Positions 58,701-64,000 of a stretch of 64,000 bases of DNA are shown here, one piece after another (the stretch's first letter is position 1; each line of letters opens with the position of its first letter). The translations under genes were made by a program, and so were the position numbers. This DNA is from Cristatella mucedo. Taxonomy: Eukaryota > Bryozoa > Phylactolaemata > Cristatellidae. A model generated the notes under the pieces. The model searched no databases, was not told the origin of the DNA, and saw only the letters and a program-made list of their open reading frames with translations. Where the stretch lies: NCBI GenBank assembly GCA_009760855.2, contig WPIO01000118.1, positions 594,001 to 658,000 of the forward strand. The letters run 5' to 3'.

Positions 58701-59470
58701 ACAGCAGACTTAACTCAGTTGTCCCTCTATAGATTCCTACAAGCCTAGCAATGGACAACGCAAACGGAGAACCCCGTGGCTCAACAGCATGTGAGACCTT
58801 TTTGTCTTGGTCATAATTTGATCATTCTCTGACTGTTCCATTCCTAAACTTAAAGACCGGTGGTAACAGATATTGCTCTGCATGTGGTAAGCTGTTTAAC
58901 TCACTTTCACAATTCTCACGAAAAGATGTTTACTCTCCTGCTTCCGACTGCAGCGAATTCATTGAATCCGTCCTGAGCTGCAACTTCCATGCTACTCACT
59001 GCTTCAGCTGCCCCCTTGACTCAGCCATGATTCTCACTTTCTGTCTGTGGGTGAGATGAATTCTGCTGGCTACTGTATACCCATTGAAAGCCACTTTGGC
59101 TTAGATTTTCTGATAGAAAACTCTCCATCGTAGTACCCACTTAGTCCTTGTGGCTTTGTGGCGATACAAAAGAGGATACATTCCATTCCATATATAAAAC
59201 GGTGAAAAAGCCTCGATGGCTATCTCTAAAGGTAGCAGTGAGCAGCAAAGAACTTCTTGCTGTAGGACTCGAAATCACGAACAGGCTCGTAAAGTTCAAG
59301 CAACTCACCCCTGGGCAAAAGCAAGGGGCAAGTAAGCAAGCGCTGCGCACACGGCCGTAGCTGGAGCTGGCTTAAATGTACCTGTAGTTGTTGTGGGCGT
59401 TTAGTGCATCATTCGTCAGCTGCCCAAGGGCTATCGACACGAAACTGCACAGAAGAATGGCTAGACGCAT
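55566..59470 (-). CDS. Secreted CAP-superfamily (SCP/GAPR-1-like) protein, four exons
   Basis: Joining exons 59470-59382, 58620-58442, 58065-57988 and 55714-55566 gives 495 coding bases, 164 residues plus stop. Residues 1-16 form a signal peptide (MRLAILL…, likely cut after ALG). The rest is one CAP domain of usual length: 'ALNAHNNYR' and 'PLTLAADL' helix 1 (23-44), '[16 protein letters not shown]' CAP signature (63-78), 'WYDEI' (97-101), '[18 protein letters not shown]' (115-132) and '[12 protein letters not shown]' (143-154). All four cavity residues are present: His63, Glu75, Glu100, His117. After the signal peptide there is one Cys, so it lacks the disulphide-rich C-terminal extension of venom allergen and CRISP proteins and is closest to the GAPR-1 type. 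CAP proteins of this kind bind sterols or lipids outside the cell. The exact role here is unknown. All introns are GT-AG, in phases 2, 1 and 1. Confidence 0.95.
56185..56560 (+). mobile_element. Half copy of the foldback element, in CAP intron 3
   Basis: 'tatcaaacgtccttgaactt' (centre) and 'tatgtacctcaactagccga', 'aggttcagcaagttggggcc' and 'tcggtttacctccgagttca' (right arm) match 31.21-31.56 kb. The left arm is absent. Confidence 0.6.
56690..56890 (+). repeat. Copy of array module D in CAP intron 3
   Basis: 'gcatgcatgtctcatacttt', 'gagagcctgcccaatgtccg' and 'gcataacattgttcccaaaa' match 25.15-25.31 and 6.47-6.6 kb. D is therefore dispersed as well as part of the array. Confidence 0.65.
57988..58065 (-). 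CDS. CAP gene, exon 3
   Basis: 78 bases after acceptor 'tttgtag', donor 'gtatgt'. Encodes the WYDEI segment with Glu100 up to the split Gly116. Confidence 0.93.
58138..58310. repeat. (GAGACA)/(GA)n-rich simple repeat in CAP intron 2
   Basis: Purine-rich sequence (GAGACAGAGA types). The Ser/Leu/Cys frame on the minus strand is an artefact. Confidence 0.85.
58442..58620 (-). CDS. CAP gene, exon 2
   Basis: 179 bases after acceptor 'ctgtttttcag'. Holds cavity residues His63 and Glu75 and the GENIA signature. Donor 'gtacac'. Confidence 0.95.
58860..59105 (+). mobile_element. LINE2 3' fragment in CAP intron 1, antisense to the gene
   Basis: 'ctgcaacttccatgctactc', 'ccttgactcagccatgattc' and 'tacccattgaaagccacttt' match the LINE2 3' coding end and terminal sequence (compare the minus strand of 61.14-61.27 kb). 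Confidence 0.65.
59382..59470 (-). CDS. CAP gene, coding exon 1
   Basis: ATG at 59470-59468, 29 codons plus two bases. Signal peptide and start of helix 1. Donor 'gtacat'. Confidence 0.9.
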
Positions 59471-59477
59471 TTTGAAC

Positions 59478-59500
59478 CTGGAAAGCGAGAAACAGAGCAT
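59478..59500 (-). promoter_or_regulatory. 3' splice site 7 nt before the CAP start codon
   Basis: The minus strand reads 'ctctgtttctcgctttccag' and then GTTCAAA before the ATG. A pyrimidine tract with CAG is a good acceptor, so a 5' UTR intron or a spliced-leader trans-splice site is likely here. Which one cannot be told from the window. Confidence 0.6.
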
Positions 59501-60705
59501 TTTACTACACATAGCTAATCGCGTCGAGCACCTTCGGCATCTGACGTCGCCGCACGGTCCTAGTAACTTATGGAAGGCGTGCGGTAAGTGGCAGAGGCAT
59601 TCATTCCTAAGAAAATCTTACTCATTGCAGCGGGAAAATACTATCTCAAGTTCTTTTGCTCCGTCACTACGAGTGAGGCCGCCGAAATTTACATACGCTC
59701 GCAGAAAATATGTAGCCAATGTAGACCCTTCTGCTTGACTGCAAGCAGATTTTATTGGAGGATATGCAAACAGCCCCATTCAGCGACGGTTTTTCGCGAA
59801 TTCATTTCAACACTGGGCGCTGCGGTTGAACGTGCGTAATGTTGGCGATATTTAGAGAGCTCGTGAGACGGACGCGATTATTAGCCGGCGTCAGATCCTC
59901 TCCTAGGGATGCACTCTGAACAATGAACTCAGAACCTTGAACATCTCAGCGCGACGAATTCGGCACCCTTGAAAGAGCTTAACACGAACTCGAGCGTAAA
60001 CTTAACCGAAAATATTCACGGTAATGACTGCGATGGTAGTAAAGATGAGATAGGGAAATGCGTCGTATTACCAGAGATTGAAATCTTCTTTCAATGCGCA
60101 GGCGCATACTCTCGGTCTCGGAGAGCGGAGCAAGCGAGTAGGTTGAGGCCGGAAGCACGGGCGCCAGCGTCTGGCATTCGTAGGAAATGTATACCGAGCA
60201 ATGCATTAATCCAGCAAAAATCGCTCAATTTGAAAGAGACTCAAAGATAGAGTAGAGAGTGAGTAAATTGCTCAACCTCTTACTTACGTAGACACTATTT
60301 CTCACGTAGAAAAATGAGGACGTCTATTAGGTCAACGATGCGACAAGGCCATTTATATTCGGCCTCCGGTGCTGAAAGAAAATACCGTGAGAGCCATCGG
60401 TTGCCAAGATAAAGCGATATCTCTCCTGGCGGTGCAGCCTTCTGTCTATCGTGAAGGGATTACTGTGTTTGCTCTCATTTTCCCAAAGTTGCTGCAAGAA
60501 TTACGATATCCCTATCATGCCTCCTGCATCGAATCACACGAATTATGTCTGGCCGATCCTTGTTTTCTGTTAGTCATCCACGTCACAACGACGACCTATT
60601 GGCAATTGGGAAAGATTATTAAAACAGCGCTACGGCTGTTGCTGTGGCGACTCCCAATTTGCTCGCTTGTAAAAAATCTCACTTGATTCAGAAATTCCTA
60701 TATTT
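59501..60705. other. 5' flank of the CAP gene, nothing recognised
   Basis: It contains presumed upstream sequence of the CAP gene. The 105-codon frame at 60369-60686 has hydrophobic stretches but no recognisable family. No TATA box I would trust. Confidence 0.4.
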
Positions 60706-60709
60706 CAAG

Positions 60710-60958
60710 CATTGGTCAAAATCCACGCTTTCTAGAGCATGGCAACCGGACACGCCCTCGTGAGATTAAGTCTGTTGGCTACCGAATGCGTACCGAAAGC
60801 CGCTCACGCTTTGAGATCGCTACAGAAAGCTCTCATGCGTAACACCCACGTTGTCTTCGTGTCTTTGTGGATTTACAGACAGACGAACATGCATTGATAA
60901 ATTACGTTAGCCCGGGGGAGCAAATCTTAGCTGTTAGCTAGTCATGAACACTGTGCGA
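60710..60958 (+). mobile_element. LINE2 3' end, plus strand
   Basis: 'taccgaatgcgtaccgaaag', 'tcatgcgtaacacccacgtt' and 'tctttgtggatttacagaca': the LINE2 3' end facing the minus-strand copy below. Confidence 0.7.
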
Positions 60959-61193
60959 TTGATCTTGACTATCTCCTGTAAGCGTAAATGTCCTGGCATA
61001 GTGTTCATGACTAGGTAACAGCTAAGATCTGCTTCCCCCGCCTAACGTACTTTATCAGCGCATGTTCGTCTGTCTGTAAATCCACAAAGACACGAAGATG
61101 ATGTTGGTGTGACGCATGAGAGCCTTCTGTAGCGATCTCAAAGCCTGCGTGGCTTTCGGTACGCATTCGGTAGCCAACATACTTAATCTCACG
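60759..61193. repeat. 198-bp inverted repeat with 39-bp loop (tail-to-tail LINE2 ends)
   Basis: Arms 60759-60956 and 60996-61193 are reverse complements with scattered mismatches and small gaps. Ends are 'cgtgagattaag' and 'cttaatctcacg'. Inner ends are 'gtcatgaacactgtgc' and 'gcatagtgttcatgac'. Confidence 0.85.
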
Positions 61194-61740
61194 AAACAAA
61201 GAGAAATTGATAAGCATGGCTGAATTGGGGGGGGGCATTTGAGGTAGTGGGTAGCATAGAAGTAGCCGTTAAGGTCGGCTGGAAATGATACGCCATAGTC
61301 GGTGGTAGGATAGTAGTTCCCGTTGTGAAAGAAATGTGGAAATAAGTTCCACAGTCTGGGATCTGCAGAGCAAAAGCTTTTGTCGCCAGCGGCCTTTAGG
61401 CTGAGAAAAAGAACACCTAACAGTTCATACAGGACCTGAGGGGCACGAGGAGGCTGAAACTGGCGCAGCAGTCCATATATGAAGGAGCCAATTGTAGGAA
61501 TGAGCCAAGCCGCGGCGGGCCTTTTGGATAGGCGTAAGAACCTTATTCTGCATCTGTGGATCAACCAGCAGCCATCCAAGCTCTTTCAGCAAAGGAGACA
61601 CGTGGTCAAACTTCTACGATTCGTTAACTAACCTTGCAGCCATATTATTCGCCAGACTCGGTGGCCTAGTGGCTTTTTAGGTAGCCCAGCCAAAATGAAA
61701 TTGCAGTAATCTAACTTGGCCATCCCTCTGACCCTCGACT
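60990..61740 (-). pseudogene. LINE2 3' part, minus strand
   Basis: The frame 61055-61579 reads 'FIYGLLRQFQPPRAPQVL', 'SADPRLWNLFPHFF' and 'NGNYYPTTDYGVSFPADL'. Upstream (61580-61740) the 'FDHV-PLLKELGWL' region is degraded by frame changes. A run of nine G lies at about 61228-61236. 5'-truncated. Confidence 0.8.
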
Positions 61741-62340
61741 TGGCGGACGTTTCCATTTTGTCCTTCACCGTATCATCCCTCAGCTCGGTCGACAGAGTTA
61801 ATTAAGATCAATTTAAGCCTCTATGTAGTGCACTTTAAGAAACTGAATCCCTATTCAGGTGCTGTACACCCGGCTGCAAGAGTAGCAACAACCAAGATTC
61901 AATGACAAGCAATGTATCATGCCTTGGCAAGCCTGAAAAAGCATGCAGGTATCGTGATTAGCCAAGAACGTAAAAGCATCAGAGAAGACACTCAGAGCCG
62001 CTGATGATAGCAGACGCCCTAATTAGTGCTCTACACTGGATCCGCGCTCAGGCTAGCAATCAGAGCACAAAGAAAAAAGAAGACATCACTGGTATGCTAT
62101 GAAAAGGCACAGTTTCGTAAAGCAAAATGTGCACCAAGGAAAACTCACTCGGACAGAGCAAAGGCTGCGGAACAGGAAGGTTTCTGTATATTTTTTTTAA
62201 TTTCCTTAAGTAAGGAGTTATAACAGACAGGTCGGTCGGTTGAGAGCTACAAGCTTTAGGAAGGCGGTAAATAAACGTGCAGAGCAGCAAAAGATTTGAA
62301 GTTTGATGGGAGCAAAAGCAATCGACCGGAGTGAGAAAAG
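61741..62340. other. Mostly unrecognised; SINE tail at 61815-61890 (minus)
   Basis: 'gtagtgcactttaagaaact', 'gaatccctattcaggtgctg' and 'tacacccggc' form the 3' tail of the L2-tailed SINE on the minus strand, with its tRNA head missing. The rest shows no feature I can name. Confidence 0.5.
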
Positions 62341-62348
62341 CAGGCGAA

Positions 62349-62392
62349 GCCCCGCCCCGCCCCCGCCCCCGACCCCGCCCCCTTGCCCGGGG
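62349..62392 (-). other. G-quadruplex-forming / GC-box tract
   Basis: The minus strand has at least six runs of four or more G separated by one to three bases (GGGGGCGGGG types), matching both the G4 consensus and Sp1-type GC boxes. The plus strand is correspondingly C-rich. No promoter activity can be inferred. Confidence 0.8.
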
Positions 62393-62416
62393 AGGCCTGC
62401 TGTGAGTGAAACTAAA

Positions 62417-63530
62417 TCAGACAGACGAGTGGGCCAAAGCAAGAGAACGGAGAGGCCGACAGGTGAGCGACGTCCAAGTCATCAAGTCGAGCAGCTGCTT
62501 GATGGGCAGCCAATACAGCTCGGTGAGCAGCGGTGCAATGCGGTAGCTGCGAAGCCTGTGACTCACAAACCCTGCCAGGCTACCACGTTGGCACCTATGG
62601 TAAGCTGCCGCTTTTTTGCACACTTCAGGAAGACTTGCAAGTAGTTACTTGTAGAGGCTTAGATTGAGTGTCGAGGCTGCATGAACCAGCTTAGCTATTA
62701 TTTTCTTATCTGAATAAAGCCGAATTTCCACGATATTATATAAGCAAAAGTTGGCAGACTCGACGTTGAAGTTGAGGTGCTCATCTAGTGAAAGTAATTT
62801 TAGCAAGACTACGTCCAGCTTTGGTTCAGTGGCGACGGGAAATATGCTGGTCGAGCCAGTTTAGACGATTAAACTTTCCGGTTTCTGATGAATACTTGGC
62901 TTACCCATAAAAAATAATATTGTAACATAAAAATCTGTATGGCGCCTAAAGAGAACTTAATGTCTATGAAGGCGCTTCACATTTGCCACGGGGCTCGACC
63001 TCGTGACCTCAGAAAGACCTCCGTCAGAGTGAGCACCTTAACCAACGGGCCAAGTATAGTAAGGTAAGTTTATCGTCATTAAGAAATAAGAAAGCTTCCG
63101 CAATATAAGTTGAATATAAGCAATATATTCGGCAAGGGGGCTGTGAGAGTTTGAGATGATGAAAGGTAGGGAATGATCGAAGTGCAAGTATGACTGCGTA
63201 TCATGATAACAATGAAAATGACAGGCAAGACTTCGCTTGGTGATTACATTGGCAAGAGTTGGAGTAAACATAGAAAAAAGGTAGTGGACTTGAAAAGAAC
63301 TTCTAGGGAATGCTGTACTTCAAAAGCTCGCCGAATGACGGTTTCCCGTGGAAATGCGCTCTTTATTGAATTCTCTCTTGCTTCGATAGAACTGCTAAGC
63401 CATTGTAGCTTAGTGATGCCTAGGAAGCATGAAAGGAGCTCAAGAGGAATTTGGTTGTCAGTGGCATCAAAGGCCGTCGAAAGATATTATACCTCTAGCA
63501 TCCCACTGCAGACTTGCTTCTAAGCATTCG
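62417..63530 (-). pseudogene. L2-like LINE, RT to C-terminus, split by a SINE
   Basis: Minus-strand order: RT 'DATDNQIPLELLSCFLGI'-type sequence (63.3-63.5), 'TLANVITKRSLACHFHCY' where the catalytic YADD is degraded to CYHD (63038-63271), then the SINE, then degraded spacer (62.65-62.9) and 'YRIAPLLTELYWLPIKQL' (62417-62623). It is more diverged than the array copies, with many stops. Confidence 0.75.
62908..63055 (-). mobile_element. tRNA-derived SINE with L2-like tail, inserted in L2
   Basis: On the minus strand: A-box region 'tggcccgttggttaagg' (about 63036-63052), B-box-like 'gaggtcgagcccc' (about 62991-63003), 'gtgaagcgccttcatagaca', 'ttaagttctctttaggcgcc' and a T-rich tail. It interrupts the L2 copy after 'cttggcttacccat'. 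Confidence 0.78.
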
Positions 63531-64000
63531 GCATCATTCTAGGGCATGGAAAGATTGATGAGTTTCACGTATGAAGAAGGCACTGAAATGCATACTTGCG
63601 TGCAAGTTCACGCAGGTGTTTGTATGTGTGTGGTCAAATCGACGTCTGGTCGCTGCGAGAATAGAATCGAAAAGGTCCGCACTTAATCTCGCTCTGGCTC
63701 AATGGTACATCTGCCAGGCCTTCACGATTCATGCCCACCAACGCCTCTGCGATTAATCTTAAAGTAAATGCAGATGTCCGGTCTCACGATACCGCAAGTA
63801 TTAGCCGGCCCCTGCCAAGGCCAGCGACACGCTACCCAACAAATTCGTCGAGCTTTCTCTAAAACAAGTGCAGGGCTTCATTTTGGAAGTACCGAAAGCG
63901 ACGCGCCGAAGGCATGCCACCCTGCGGACTCAACTTGGTCTGTCTCAAAAGAGATCGCTGGTCACATTGAAGAGGGCGCAGAGTCACATGCCAGCCCCGA
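63531..64000. other. Nothing recognised
   Basis: The frame 63571-63756 has no family pattern. The GC-richer end of the window could belong to a gene outside it. Confidence 0.35.

Noticed and set aside
60369-60686. 105-codon plus-strand frame
   Set aside because: No recognisable domain and nothing conserved to compare with; left as unrecognised sequence.

Overview
This is eukaryotic (animal) DNA. It has GT-AG introns, AATAAA signals, long (CT)n/(GA)n tracts, two families of L2-like (CR1-group) LINEs, tRNA-derived SINEs and a hAT transposon. There are no operons, ribosome binding sites or bacterial gene packing. The sequence suggests an invertebrate, but I cannot place it in a phylum. A 3' splice site sits 7 nt before the start codon of the one intact conserved gene, so spliced-leader trans-splicing is possible but not shown.

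Positions 1 to about 51.66 kb are a decayed tandem array that runs off the left edge of the window. Its unit of about 5-6 kb is built from modules that recur in order. I use my own labels: D, F, G, H (non-coding blocks), A (a (CT)n tract), M1 (a small putative exon followed by a terminal exon encoding a heptad-repeat coiled-coil protein, then AATAAA) and C (a 3' flank containing 'gattctaggagtcctaccga'). M1 has seven recognisable coiled-coil copies, near 5.0, 12.0, 18.6, 29.4, 39.7, 45.2 and 50.7 kb. Copies at 5.0, 18.6, 29.4 and 45.2 kb have open reading frames. Those at 12.0, 39.7 and 50.7 kb are broken. Further M1 pieces without the coding part lie at 15.3 (inverted), 22.9 and 32.8 kb. Two M1 subtypes (45-bp versus 52-53-bp upstream exon) alternate, so the array looks like a higher-order (dimeric) tandem duplication.

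The array has been invaded repeatedly: L2-like LINE copies on both strands, a second LINE family (called LINE2 here), a 1.56-kb hAT relic (15.9-17.5 kb), SINEs, a 0.86-kb foldback palindrome (30.8-31.7 kb), a 0.7-kb unidentified insert (34.3-34.95 kb) and a 1.2-kb stretch at 23.8-24.97 kb whose composition and lack of repeats differ from everything around it.

From 51.7 to 64 kb the DNA is mostly single-copy. It holds one clear complete gene on the minus strand: a four-exon, 164-residue secreted CAP-superfamily (SCP/GAPR-1-like) protein, 59470 down to 55566, with signal peptide, all four CAP-cavity residues, three GT-AG introns and a poly(A) signal. Its introns carry a LINE2 fragment, half of the foldback element and a copy of array module D. 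Around it lie four tRNA-like SINE heads (52.9-55.0 kb), a tail-to-tail LINE2 palindrome (60.76-61.19 kb), a G-quadruplex-type tract (62.35-62.39 kb) and an L2 copy split by a SINE (62.4-63.5 kb).

The most interesting material is the tandem coiled-coil gene family. It looks like a real, expanding and decaying lineage-specific family whose product I cannot name. Next is the SINE family that shares its 3' tail with the resident L2-like LINE.
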